64,000 nt of DNA from Alishewanella jeotgali KCTC 22429 (GTDB lineage Bacteria; Pseudomonadota; Gammaproteobacteria; Enterobacterales; Alteromonadaceae), in assembly GCF_000245735.1 (NCBI RefSeq), contig NZ_AHTH01000010.1, positions 88,247-152,246 on the forward strand. The letters are read 5' to 3'. The notes beneath the pieces are model-generated. The model was not told the DNA's origin, ran no database searches, and saw nothing but the letters and a program-made list of their open reading frames with translations. This document shows, piece after piece, positions 9,564 through 17,846 of this stretch. Each line of letters opens with the position of its first letter. Position 1 is the first letter of the stretch. Made by a program: the position numbers and the translations under genes.

Positions 9564-10142
9564 ATGCAGGAAGATGAATTCGAGCTGTTTCTTTCTGAAA
9601 TGGCCGATGTAAAGCCACTGACTCAGGATGCTGTGCTGCAAGCCAACGCTGAGTTTAGCCCCACTCTGGCGCAACAAGCCAGACGCAAGGCGGCGGAACA
9701 GGAAATGGAGTATGATCCGCATTACCTGAGCATGGAATATGTCGAGCTGGTAAAGCCGGATGACGTCTTTGCCTATTGTAAAGACGGTGTGCAACAAGGG
9801 GTATACCGCAATCTGCGCCTGGGCAAGTATCAACTGGATGCCACCCTGAACCTGCTGGGCAAAACACTGATCGAAGCCCGCGGTGCGCTACAGCAATTTA
9901 TTACCGACTGCCATCAACGGGGCGTGCGTACCTTATTGATCCAGCATGGTATGGGCCGCAACAGCAAGCCGCATCCAGCCATCTTACGTAGCTATGTTTT
10001 TAAATGGTTACCGGCTTTTGGTGTCGTTCTGGCAGCGCATACCGCACAGCGTCAACATGGCGGCTATAGTGCTACCTATGTCCTGCTGCAAAAAAATGCC
10101 GAACAAAAACGCGAAAACCGGGAACGGCATAGCAAGAAATAA
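9564..10142 (+). CDS. smrA: Smr-domain endonuclease SmrA (YdaL)
   Basis: A 192-residue protein with an N-terminal helical region (FELFLSEMADVKPL) and a C-terminal Smr domain at residues ~85-175. The hallmarks are the LDATLNLLGKTLIEAR helix, LLIQHGMGRNSK (the conserved HGxG) and the closing HGGYSATYVLL. Length and both flanking segments match E. coli SmrA. Smr domains nick or cleave DNA or RNA; the precise role of SmrA is not settled. It is followed by a good terminator. Confidence 0.9.
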   Translation: MQEDEFELFLSEMADVKPLTQDAVLQANAEFSPTLAQQARRKAAEQEMEYDPHYLSMEYVELVKPDDVFAYCKDGVQQGVYRNLRLGKYQLDATLNLLGKTLIEARGALQQFITDCHQRGVRTLLIQHGMGRNSKPHPAILRSYVFKWLPAFGVVLAAHTAQRQHGGYSATYVLLQKNAEQKRENRERHSKK

Positions 10143-10170
10143 TGAAACAAGATTAGGCTAACAGATAAAA

Positions 10171-10200
10171 AATTAAGGGCCCAAACGGCCCTTAATTTTT
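10171..10200 (+). terminator. Rho-independent terminator after smrA
   Basis: An 11-bp perfect stem AATTAAGGGCC / GGCCCTTAATT with a CAAAC loop is followed by TTT. The leading A run makes it bidirectional, so it can also end the small minus-strand gene at 10199-10312. Confidence 0.85.
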
Positions 10201-10312
10201 AAATCACCCAGCAAAAGGCTTCTGCCCGGGTGAGAAGGGCTGACAACGCCATTAAAATCACGGCAATAGCCAGAGTGGTAAAGCCAAAACCACGACTGGA
10301 CGCTTTACTCAT
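10199..10312 (-). CDS. Possible 37-residue single-pass membrane protein
   Basis: The minus-strand frame from ATG 10310-10312 gives MSKASSRGFGFTTLA then IAVILMALSALLT and ends RAEAFCWVI: a short basic N-terminus and one transmembrane helix. AGGTTAGGTT precedes the ATG. The stop overlaps the bidirectional terminator at 10171-10200, as expected for a real gene ending there. It is too short for homology to be judged by eye. Confidence 0.45.
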   Translation of the reverse strand: MSKASSRGFGFTTLAIAVILMALSALLTRAEAFCWVI

Positions 10313-10444
10313 AACCTAACCTCAACATTTATTCTTATTATTCTGTCACGGCAACAGCCCTGGTTGCGACCGGCAGGCAGGTTACTGCGACCAAAAGAGT
10401 GTAGTCCGTTAATAACTCCTTGGCAACGCTGTAATTTTAACCAG

Positions 10445-11365
10445 TTAATAGCCCTGTTGCCGGTCGATTTGATTTAACAATGCCAAGCCGGCTTCACTAC
10501 GCCGGTAATTCTCTGCGATCTGCGCCACCACTGTATCCACCCGGGTTACAGCTGAGATATGCGGTGTGACCAAAATCGACGGATGCGACCAGAACGGATG
10601 CGTTGCAGCAAGGGGCTCCTGCCGGAACACATCAAGACACGCCGCCTGAACCTGCCCACTGTCCAGTGCGGCCAATAAATCTGCCTCCACCAGCAGCGCG
10701 CCACGCGCGACATTGACCAGTATCACTCCCGCCTTCATCAGGGCAAACAGCTGTTTATTTAACAGATCCTCGGTGGCACTGGTCAGTGGTAATAAACAGA
10801 TCACCAGATCGGCATCGTTAAGGGCTGCGGCTAAGCCATCAACGCCGGCATAGCAAGTTACACCGCTAAGCTGCTGCGGGCGACGGGCCCAGCCCGTCAC
10901 CTGATAGCCCTGCATCTGAAAAAATTGTGCGGCGGCCGCGCCCAGTTCGCCTAACCCCAGCACACAAAGCTTGCGCAACTGACGTGGGCTTTTCGGTTTC
11001 CACTGCGCCTGCTGTTGCTGGCGATGAAACTGATCCAGGCGCAAACGGTAATAGCTTTCAATACCGGCCAGATAACGCAGCATAGACTCAGTTAACGCCG
11101 GATCGACAACCCGCGCCAGTGGTACCAAAGGCAGCTCAGGATCGGCAAGAATACTATCCACACCGGCACCATAACTTTGCAGCGCTTTTAAATTTGGTAG
11201 CTGCTGTAAACAGCCTGCCGGGTGCTTCCATACCACGGCAAAGGTGACAGCAGCAGGATCATTTAGCTCGGGCCAGACCTCAATCGTTACCCCCGGTAGG
11301 GCGGCACTGAGCCGTTGTTGTAAGTCATCCAGTTTTCGATCAGGGATAATAAGGGCAATAGTCAC
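10445..11365 (-). CDS. ghrA: Glyoxylate/hydroxypyruvate reductase A-type 2-hydroxyacid dehydrogenase
   Basis: A 306-residue NAD(P)H-dependent reductase of the D-2-hydroxyacid dehydrogenase family. The dinucleotide fold shows LGLGELGAAAAQFF, followed by a WARRP segment that suggests NADPH preference. Catalytic residues are expected at R in VNVARGALL, E in FRQEPL and H in ILVTPHISAVTR. The C-terminal QIDRQQGY matches the VDRARGY end of GhrA, and YGAGVDSIL matches its N-terminal half. It probably reduces glyoxylate or hydroxypyruvate. It is monocistronic and divergent from the acyltransferase gene. Confidence 0.85.
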   Translation of the reverse strand: MTIALIIPDRKLDDLQQRLSAALPGVTIEVWPELNDPAAVTFAVVWKHPAGCLQQLPNLKALQSYGAGVDSILADPELPLVPLARVVDPALTESMLRYLAGIESYYRLRLDQFHRQQQQAQWKPKSPRQLRKLCVLGLGELGAAAAQFFQMQGYQVTGWARRPQQLSGVTCYAGVDGLAAALNDADLVICLLPLTSATEDLLNKQLFALMKAGVILVNVARGALLVEADLLAALDSGQVQAACLDVFRQEPLAATHPFWSHPSILVTPHISAVTRVDTVVAQIAENYRRSEAGLALLNQIDRQQGY

Positions 11366-11517
11366 AGCTCACTCCATATCTTGGCCAGGGTGCCAACCTT
11401 AGCATAAAAGCGGCACTTCGGCTGTCGTCAAACTGCCATAAAACTGCCAACTTGGCGTCATACAAAGGCATTAGGCTCAACTGTGTGACCCTATGTAACA
11501 GGTGAGAGGACAGAGCG

Positions 11518-13224
11518 ATGCTGAATGTCGAGCAAATGATCGAACAACAACTGCCACTGGTTGACCGCCAGAGCTGGTTTTACCGGCCGGTTAAAGGATT
11601 CCTCAGCTACCTGTTACATGAGCAGGATTTTCAGAATTTTGCCAAGCGCTACCCGCACCTGCAGGGACTGGAGTTTGTGGAGCAGGTGCTGGACTATTTT
11701 AACTTCAGCTACGCCGTACGCGACAACGAGCTGGAGCGGATCCCGACGACCGGGCGGGTGGTGATTATCGCCAATCATCCGATCGGCTCGCTGGACGGGC
11801 TGGCCCTGCTAAAACTAGTCAGCGAGATCCGGCCAGACGTTAAGGTTTTGGCCAATCAGCTACTGATGGCGCTACCGCCGCTGCACCCCCTCTTGTTACC
11901 GGTAAATAACATGACAGGCGGCACCGAGCGGCGCCGCTTAGACGCCATTGCCGCCCATCTGGCGGCGGAAGGCGCACTGATCCTGTTTCCGGCCGGTGAG
12001 GTATCACGCTTAAAACCCAATGGAATCCGTGACGGCAAGTGGCATAGCGGCTTTTTGCGCTTTGCCAGTCAAAGTAAGGCGCCAATTCTGCCGATCTATA
12101 TTGGTGGGCGCAATTCGGCGCTGTTTTACAGTGCCTCGATGCTATATAAACCGCTGGCCACCTTATTGCTGGTAAAGGAAATGTTTAAGCAACAGCGCAA
12201 ATCGATCACGCTGCGCATTGGTGAAAGCATTCCGTTTGACAGCGTTAACAACCTGCAGCTGGAGCTGGCAGATAAAGTTAAACTGTTTAAAAAGCATCTG
12301 TACCGGCTGGCAAAAGATAAAGCCCCGCTGTTTAAAACCCAGAGTGCGATAGCGCATCCGGAAGAGCGGGCTGTGCTGAAAAAGGCAGTAGAAAGTTGCC
12401 AGTTATTGGGCGAAACCGGCGATGGCAAAAAAATCTACCTCTATCATCATCAGCAAAGTTCGCCGGTGATGCGTGAAATCGGCCGCCTGCGCGAGCTGGC
12501 GTTTCGGGCTGTCGGCGAGGGCTGTGGCCAGCGCCGTGATATTGACCGTTTCGACAGCCACTATGAACACCTGATCCTGTGGGATAGCGATGATCTGGAG
12601 ATCGTCGGCGCCTACCGTTTTGCCAATACGGCCCGGGTGATCGCTGATCACGGCTTAGCCGGCTTATATACCGCCTCGTTGTTTCAATTTAGCGCCCAGA
12701 TGCAACCCTATCTGGCACAGGGGCTGGAGCTGGGACGCAGCTTTGTGCAACCGCGCTATTGGGGTAAGCGCAGCCTGGACTATCTGTGGTATGGCATTGG
12801 AGCTTACCTTAAGCAGTATCCGGAACTGCGCTATCTGTTTGGCGGCGTCAGCCTATCAAACAGCTACCCGCAAGCAGCCCGGGATCTGATGGTCTACTTC
12901 TACTCTTTATATTTTCAGGATGAACAGCAAACAGCAGTATCAAATCAGCCCTATCAGCTGCCGCAAGCTATTCTGCAACAGCTGCAGCAGCACTTCAGCG
13001 GTCAGGACTATGCAGCAGACTTTGTGCAGCTAAAACACCTGCTGGCCAATATGGGGGTAAGTATTCCCACCTTATATAAGCAATACAGTGAGCTGTGCGA
13101 GCCAGGCGGGGTGAAATTTCTGGCCTTTGGCACGGATCCGGATTTCGCTGACTGCATTGATGGTCTGGTACTGGTGGACCTGACACAGTTAAAAGCACAA
13201 AAGCGCGCCCGTTATCTGAGCTGA
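11518..13224 (+). CDS. olsF: OlsF-like bifunctional ornithine lipid acyltransferase (PlsC-GNAT fusion)
   Basis: A 568-residue two-domain protein. Residues ~70-270 are a PlsC/LPLAT domain: IANHPIGSLDG (the HxxxxD-type block), LFPAGEVSR and APILPIYIGGRN. Residues ~310-520 are an OlsB-like acetyltransferase_5 (GNAT) domain: ELAFRAVGEG, ELGRSFVQPRYWG and LFGGVSLSNSYP. In OlsF, the C-terminal part N-acylates ornithine and the N-terminal part then O-acylates the product, so one protein makes the phosphorus-free ornithine lipid. GTGAGAGGACAG precedes the ATG. Divergent from ghrA. Family assignment is firm; lipid product is inferred. Confidence 0.85.
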   Translation: MLNVEQMIEQQLPLVDRQSWFYRPVKGFLSYLLHEQDFQNFAKRYPHLQGLEFVEQVLDYFNFSYAVRDNELERIPTTGRVVIIANHPIGSLDGLALLKLVSEIRPDVKVLANQLLMALPPLHPLLLPVNNMTGGTERRRLDAIAAHLAAEGALILFPAGEVSRLKPNGIRDGKWHSGFLRFASQSKAPILPIYIGGRNSALFYSASMLYKPLATLLLVKEMFKQQRKSITLRIGESIPFDSVNNLQLELADKVKLFKKHLYRLAKDKAPLFKTQSAIAHPEERAVLKKAVESCQLLGETGDGKKIYLYHHQQSSPVMREIGRLRELAFRAVGEGCGQRRDIDRFDSHYEHLILWDSDDLEIVGAYRFANTARVIADHGLAGLYTASLFQFSAQMQPYLAQGLELGRSFVQPRYWGKRSLDYLWYGIGAYLKQYPELRYLFGGVSLSNSYPQAARDLMVYFYSLYFQDEQQTAVSNQPYQLPQAILQQLQQHFSGQDYAADFVQLKHLLANMGVSIPTLYKQYSELCEPGGVKFLAFGTDPDFADCIDGLVLVDLTQLKAQKRARYLS

Positions 13225-13359
13225 ACCACAGTTTCTTGTAGCTTAGTGTAAAGATCCGGTAAAGTTCAGCCGCGATTCAGCCGCGGCCCACTATAAGTTG
13301 TATACTTAATGTCCATCCCTCTGCCGGCGCAATCTATCGCCCGTGGTTAGGAGCTTGAT

Positions 13360-15021
13360 ATGACGATACAACGAACCCTGCCACAGCTACTGTTAGCCCT
13401 GGCGATTTTATTGCTCAGCGCCTGCGCCAGTCAGGCACAAAGCCGCACCAGTAACAGCGAGGCCGAGCTGGACCAGATGCTGGCCCCGATTGCACTGTAT
13501 CCGGACTCAGTACTAACCCACGTCTTGATTGCCTCGACCTATCCGCTGGAAATTGTGCAGGCGGCACGCTGGTTAGAGCGTAACCCGGATCTTCGCGGCG
13601 AAGACGCGGTAGAAGCCGTGCAAGGCCAGGACTGGGACCCCAGTGTGCAGGCTCTGGTTGCCTTCCCGCAGTTAGTGCAACGCCTGAATGATGATCTGCA
13701 ATGGACGCAGCGGCTGGGAGAAATCTTTTTAGCCGATGAGCCAGCGTTACTGGCGAGTATTCAGCGCTTACGGCAACGCGCCTATGCTCAGGGCTCACTG
13801 CAGCAGATGGAGCATGTGGTGGTGGAGCGCGAACGCGAAGTGATCGTGATTGAACCGGCGCGGCGTGAGGTGATTTACGTACCCTACTACGATACCCGGG
13901 TGGTTTACGGTCACTGGTGGTGGCCAGCCTATCCACCACTGTATTGGTATGAGCCTGTCGGTCACCGCAGCCGGGTCAGCTTTTACTGGAGTAGTGGCTT
14001 TTACGTCAGGCCAGCGTTTTATTTCAGCGTCTTCGACTGGCACCGTCATCATGTGATAGTGCACCACCATTACTATCATAAGCCACCGCGCTATTATCCA
14101 AAACGGCAGCATTTCCATAATGCGCCTCGCTGGCAGCATGATCATTATCACCGCCGTGGCGTGCACTACCGGCACAGTCAGTTACGTGACCGGCCAGACT
14201 ATCAGCACCGCCCGGATCGGCCACGCCGTCATGACGATGCGCCGCACAGACCTCGCGAACAGTGGCGTGCTGAGCGCAATCAGGAGCAGCGCTCACAAGC
14301 TGATAATCGCTTTATTCCGGCCGACAGCAAGTTACGTCAGGCCAATCGCGAAGCAGAGGCTGCACCACGCAATGCGCAGCGTGAAGGCCGCCAGTATGAC
14401 AGCAACCGCCAGCCGCGCCAGCATGAGACGGCACGAAGCGAACAGCCGCAACGCCAGGAGCGCCCTCAGGGACGTATTGCTCAGCAGTGGGCAGAAAACG
14501 AGCAGCGTATCCAGCCAATCCCTGCCGCAGACACCAGCCCGGCTGTTGACCGGCAACGGCCGCAACGTGTGCAGGATAGTGCGCTGCGCGCGCAGCAGCG
14601 CAACGAAGCACTAAATAGAGAACAGCGGCGCAATGAGGCGCTGGGCAGAGAGCAGCGAGCACAACAGCGCAACGAAGCACTAAACAGAGAGCAGCGGGTA
14701 CAGTATCAGCGCCCGGCGCAGGACAGCCGGCCGGAACGGGTACAGCCTATCAGAGTGCCGCAAGCTGAAACCCAGCGCGTGCAGTATCAACGGCCACCGC
14801 AAGAGGTAAGAACCGAGCGGGCGCAGCCGCAAAGATTTCAGCAAGAGCGGGTACAACCGGTGAGCCGGCCAGCACAGGACAGTCAGCGGGTACAACCACA
14901 GCGGCCACAAATGGAACAACGGCAAGCAGTGGTCAGCCGGCCAGCAAGCGAGAGCCGGACAACAGGTTCGATCTCCGAGCGCTCTAACCGCTTTGAAAAC
15001 CGGCGCCAACAGCAGGACTAG
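13360..15021 (+). CDS. DUF3300 lipoprotein with long Gln/Arg-rich repeat tail
   Basis: A 553-residue envelope protein of unknown function. The N-terminus is a lipoprotein signal with lipobox LLSAC (Cys 22). DUF3300 occupies residues ~35-190, recognised by LDQMLAPIALYPDSVLTHVL and PLEIVQAARWL. A Trp/Tyr/His-rich part follows (HWWWPAYPPLYWYEP, then HHHYYHKPPRYY). The C-terminal ~270 residues are low-complexity Q, R, E and P, with imperfect repeats such as QRNEALNREQR and VQPQRP. The tail is strongly charged and probably disordered. TTAGGAG precedes the ATG. The frame is intact. Confidence 0.85.
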   Translation: MTIQRTLPQLLLALAILLLSACASQAQSRTSNSEAELDQMLAPIALYPDSVLTHVLIASTYPLEIVQAARWLERNPDLRGEDAVEAVQGQDWDPSVQALVAFPQLVQRLNDDLQWTQRLGEIFLADEPALLASIQRLRQRAYAQGSLQQMEHVVVEREREVIVIEPARREVIYVPYYDTRVVYGHWWWPAYPPLYWYEPVGHRSRVSFYWSSGFYVRPAFYFSVFDWHRHHVIVHHHYYHKPPRYYPKRQHFHNAPRWQHDHYHRRGVHYRHSQLRDRPDYQHRPDRPRRHDDAPHRPREQWRAERNQEQRSQADNRFIPADSKLRQANREAEAAPRNAQREGRQYDSNRQPRQHETARSEQPQRQERPQGRIAQQWAENEQRIQPIPAADTSPAVDRQRPQRVQDSALRAQQRNEALNREQRRNEALGREQRAQQRNEALNREQRVQYQRPAQDSRPERVQPIRVPQAETQRVQYQRPPQEVRTERAQPQRFQQERVQPVSRPAQDSQRVQPQRPQMEQRQAVVSRPASESRTTGSISERSNRFENRRQQQD

Positions 15022-15081
15022 GCTTGGTTAGGGCGTGTTCCCTACCTCTTTGTTGATATAGAACAATACTTACCGTTAAAG

Positions 15082-15106
15082 GCCCGCTTTGTAGCGGGCT
15101 TTTTTG
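15082..15106 (+). terminator. Rho-independent terminator after the DUF3300 gene
   Basis: A 7-bp stem GCCCGCT / AGCGGGC with a TTGT loop is followed by TTTTTTT. It lies 60 bases after the stop codon and before ompW. Confidence 0.85.
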
Positions 15107-15169
15107 ATCCAGCCCAAGGTTTTCACCGCCAGCAAGCGCACAATGGCGCCAGTTATCTGACTGGAGAAT

Positions 15170-15868
15170 ATGATGAAAACAATGTTATCTACAGTAGCAC
15201 TGGGCCTGAGTTTAGTTGCCGCCCCTGCCATGGCCGAATTTTCTGTCAACGTTGGCGCCATCAGCGTGATGCCAAGTGACAGCAGCGGCAATCTGAATGT
15301 GGTAGAAGCCGTCGCAGGCTTACCAGCCGGCTCAACTGGCGTCAAGGTGAATGACAATACCCAACTGGGCCTGACCTTTGACTACAAACTGGATAAAAAC
15401 TGGGGCGTGCAGTTAATTGCCGCTACCCCTTTTACCCACAAAATCAGTGGCGATGGCGCTATTGACGGTTTAAAAGTAGGTAAAACCAAGCATTTACCGC
15501 CTACCTTACTCGGCCAGTATTATTTTGATGTTGGCAACAGCAACATTCAGCCTTTTGTTGGCCTGGGCGTCAATTACACCAACTTCTTTAATACCGAAGC
15601 CGATGGTCAGCTGAAAAGCACGCTGGTCGCGCTGGGTGCGGCTGGTGCTAATGATCCTGTGACCATTAAGCTGAAAAACTCCTGGGGCCTGGCCGCACAA
15701 GCCGGCGTCAATATCAAACTGGCTGATAACCTGGGTGTCCACCTGATGATCAGCAAAATTGATATCGATACCAAGGCGCATGTCCGGGTTAATGGCAATA
15801 CAGTGCAAAGCGTTGATGTCAGTATTGATCCGCTGGTAGCAATGATTGGTCTGCGCTGGACGCTGTAA
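15170..15868 (+). CDS. ompW: OmpW-family outer membrane protein
   Basis: A 232-residue beta-barrel porin of the 8-stranded OmpW family. A signal peptide ends at APAMA-EF. Barrel strands alternate polar and hydrophobic residues, with the family marker segments LGLTFDYKLDKNWGVQLIAATPF and QPFVGLGVNYTNFF (in parts), and the chain ends in LRWTL. OmpW forms a small hydrophobic channel across the outer membrane. The start could be Met1 or Met2 (ATGATG), with CTGGAG upstream. Flanked by terminators on both sides, so it is its own unit. Confidence 0.93.
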   Translation: MMKTMLSTVALGLSLVAAPAMAEFSVNVGAISVMPSDSSGNLNVVEAVAGLPAGSTGVKVNDNTQLGLTFDYKLDKNWGVQLIAATPFTHKISGDGAIDGLKVGKTKHLPPTLLGQYYFDVGNSNIQPFVGLGVNYTNFFNTEADGQLKSTLVALGAAGANDPVTIKLKNSWGLAAQAGVNIKLADNLGVHLMISKIDIDTKAHVRVNGNTVQSVDVSIDPLVAMIGLRWTL

Positions 15869-15886
15869 GTTTTATCTTGCCCTTTG

Positions 15887-15917
15887 CCGTCAACATTACG
15901 GTGTTGACGGTATTTTT
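15887..15917 (+). terminator. Terminator after ompW
   Basis: A 9-bp perfect stem CCGTCAACA / TGTTGACGG with a TTACGG loop is followed by TATTTTT. Confidence 0.8.
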
Positions 15918-16001
15918 CCGGGCGCTCCGACCAAAGTCGGGGCTTTTCCCGCTCCGGCTTCTGGATTAGAGTGCTATTACTGATCTCAAGCCGGAGCTGT
16001 T

Positions 16002-17846
16002 ATGCCAAGTCCTGTTTCCAAACTTAACTGGCAACACCTGCTAAAATCCGGAAACCGGATTTTTATTGGCTCCCATGCCGCGGTGCCGACCCTACTGATT
16101 GACGATCTGATTGCGAATGCCAAAAGCCTGCATGATATTGAAATTGTGCAACTGGTGACCCTGTCAGACAACAAATGGGCCAAACCCGAGTTTCAGCATT
16201 TATTTAAGGTCAATACCTTCTTTATCGGCGGCCATACCGTGCGTCAGGCTGTCGCTGAGGGCCGGGCTGATTACACCCCCTGTTTTATGACCGATATTCC
16301 GGCGCTGTTTACTGACGGCGTACTGCCGCTGGATGCCGCGCTGATTATGGTGAGCCCGGCCGATGAGCATGGCTATCATTCACTTGGTGTATCAGTTGAT
16401 GTGATAGCCGCTGCAGCAAAGGCCGCCAAAACAGTGATTGCCCAGGTCAATCCGGCGATGCCGATCACTTACGGCCAGTCTTTTATTCATAAAGACGATA
16501 TCGATGCTTTTTTCTATGCCGAGCAGCCACTACCGGAAGTCCAGCCTACCGAGCTGGATCCGCGCACTGAGCGTATCGGCCAGTATGTGTCGCTGCTGGT
16601 CGAAGATGGCGCCACTATTCAGCTCGGCGTAGGTAAAATCTGCGAAGCGGTAACCCGCTATCTGAGCAATCACAAGGATTTGGGCCTGCATACCGAGCTG
16701 CTGACCGACGGTGTACTGGAGCTGATTAAAAAAGGGGTGATCAACAACAGGCGCAAAACCTTTCATCCCGGCAAAAGTGTCACCAGCTTTTGTATCGGTA
16801 CTAAGCAGCTGTATGACTTTGTGCACCAAAACCCGCATATCGGCTTTTATCCGAGTGAGTATGTCAATTCGCCCAGCAATATCGCCCGCAACGAGCGCAT
16901 GGTCTCGATTAACAGTGCCATCGAAGTTGATCTGACCGGGCAGGTGGTGTCAGATTCAATTGGTCATCAGTTTTACAGCGGCGTTGGCGGTCAGGTTGAC
17001 TTTAGCCGCGGTGCTTCAATGAGTAATGGCGGTAAACCCATTATCGCCCTGCCCTCGACCGCCAAAGATGGCAGTATTTCCCGCATCGTGCCGCATATCC
17101 GCGAAGGTGCCGGCGTGGTCACCAGCCGGGCGCACGTACACTATGTGGTGACGGAGTTTGGCGTGGCCTCGTTACGCGGCAAAAGTATCCGCGAGCGGGC
17201 GCTGGAGCTGATCCGGGTCGCCCATCCGAAATTCCGTAATCAGTTACTGGCTGAAGTCCGTAAACATTACTGGGTACCGCATTATCAGGTGCAAACCCCG
17301 GTCGAAGTACCGGAGCTGGGGCCTGTCGGCTTTAAAGAGCTGAGCGTAAACGGCGAGAGCTTTGATTTGCGGCCACTGAACCCTTCAGATGAACGGCGCT
17401 TGCAGGAGTTTTTTTACTCCCATACCAAAGAAACGCTGCAAATGCGCTATAACTCAGTGCCGACTCAGATGAGCCGCGAAAAATCCTGCACCCTGGTCAG
17501 CGTCGATCAGTCCAAGGATTTAGCACTGTGCATTGTGAAGCAAAAAGGCTCAGTCGTAGAGATCCAGGCCGTCGGCCGCTACTACCTGATTGAGAGCCAG
17601 AATAGCTGTGAAGTGGCCTTTGTTACCCGCGAAAAGTTCCAGGGCAAAGGCATGGCTAAGCGGCTGCTGGCAGAAATGATTAATGTGGCAAAAGCCCGCG
17701 GCCTGGCTTCAATGCAGGCCTATGTGCGCGCCGAAAACAAACCCATGCTCAAAGTATTCGAAAACGCCGGCTTTGTGCGCTTGCGTAGCGAAGATCCATC
17801 CGAAGCCTATTTAAAACTGGATTTAACTCCAGCAGGAGACAGCTGA
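16002..17846 (+). CDS. Acetyl-CoA hydrolase/CoA-transferase fused to a GNAT acetyltransferase domain
   Basis: A 614-residue fusion. Residues ~1-430 are a family I (Cat1/ACH1-like) CoA-transferase: LLTDGVLELIKKG, YPSEYVNSPSNIARN, then SAIEVDLTGQV with the likely catalytic Glu, and GVGGQVDFSRGAS. Residues ~450-610 are a GNAT domain: SCEVAFVTREKFQGKGMAKRL carries the R/QxxGxG/A acyl-CoA loop, and VFENAGF is the usual end strand. The first part should exchange CoA between acetyl-CoA and another acid; the GNAT part should acetylate a protein lysine or small amine. The stop shares its last base with the ATG of the deacetylase gene (TGATG), so the two are translationally coupled. Confidence 0.88.
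   Translation: MPSPVSKLNWQHLLKSGNRIFIGSHAAVPTLLIDDLIANAKSLHDIEIVQLVTLSDNKWAKPEFQHLFKVNTFFIGGHTVRQAVAEGRADYTPCFMTDIPALFTDGVLPLDAALIMVSPADEHGYHSLGVSVDVIAAAAKAAKTVIAQVNPAMPITYGQSFIHKDDIDAFFYAEQPLPEVQPTELDPRTERIGQYVSLLVEDGATIQLGVGKICEAVTRYLSNHKDLGLHTELLTDGVLELIKKGVINNRRKTFHPGKSVTSFCIGTKQLYDFVHQNPHIGFYPSEYVNSPSNIARNERMVSINSAIEVDLTGQVVSDSIGHQFYSGVGGQVDFSRGASMSNGGKPIIALPSTAKDGSISRIVPHIREGAGVVTSRAHVHYVVTEFGVASLRGKSIRERALELIRVAHPKFRNQLLAEVRKHYWVPHYQVQTPVEVPELGPVGFKELSVNGESFDLRPLNPSDERRLQEFFYSHTKETLQMRYNSVPTQMSREKSCTLVSVDQSKDLALCIVKQKGSVVEIQAVGRYYLIESQNSCEVAFVTREKFQGKGMAKRLLAEMINVAKARGLASMQAYVRAENKPMLKVFENAGFVRLRSEDPSEAYLKLDLTPAGDS

Noticed and set aside
13415..15009. Several long minus-strand frames under the DUF3300 gene
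   Set aside because: They are mirror frames of a GC-rich repeat sequence, have no ribosome sites, and the plus-strand gene has a signal peptide and a known domain.
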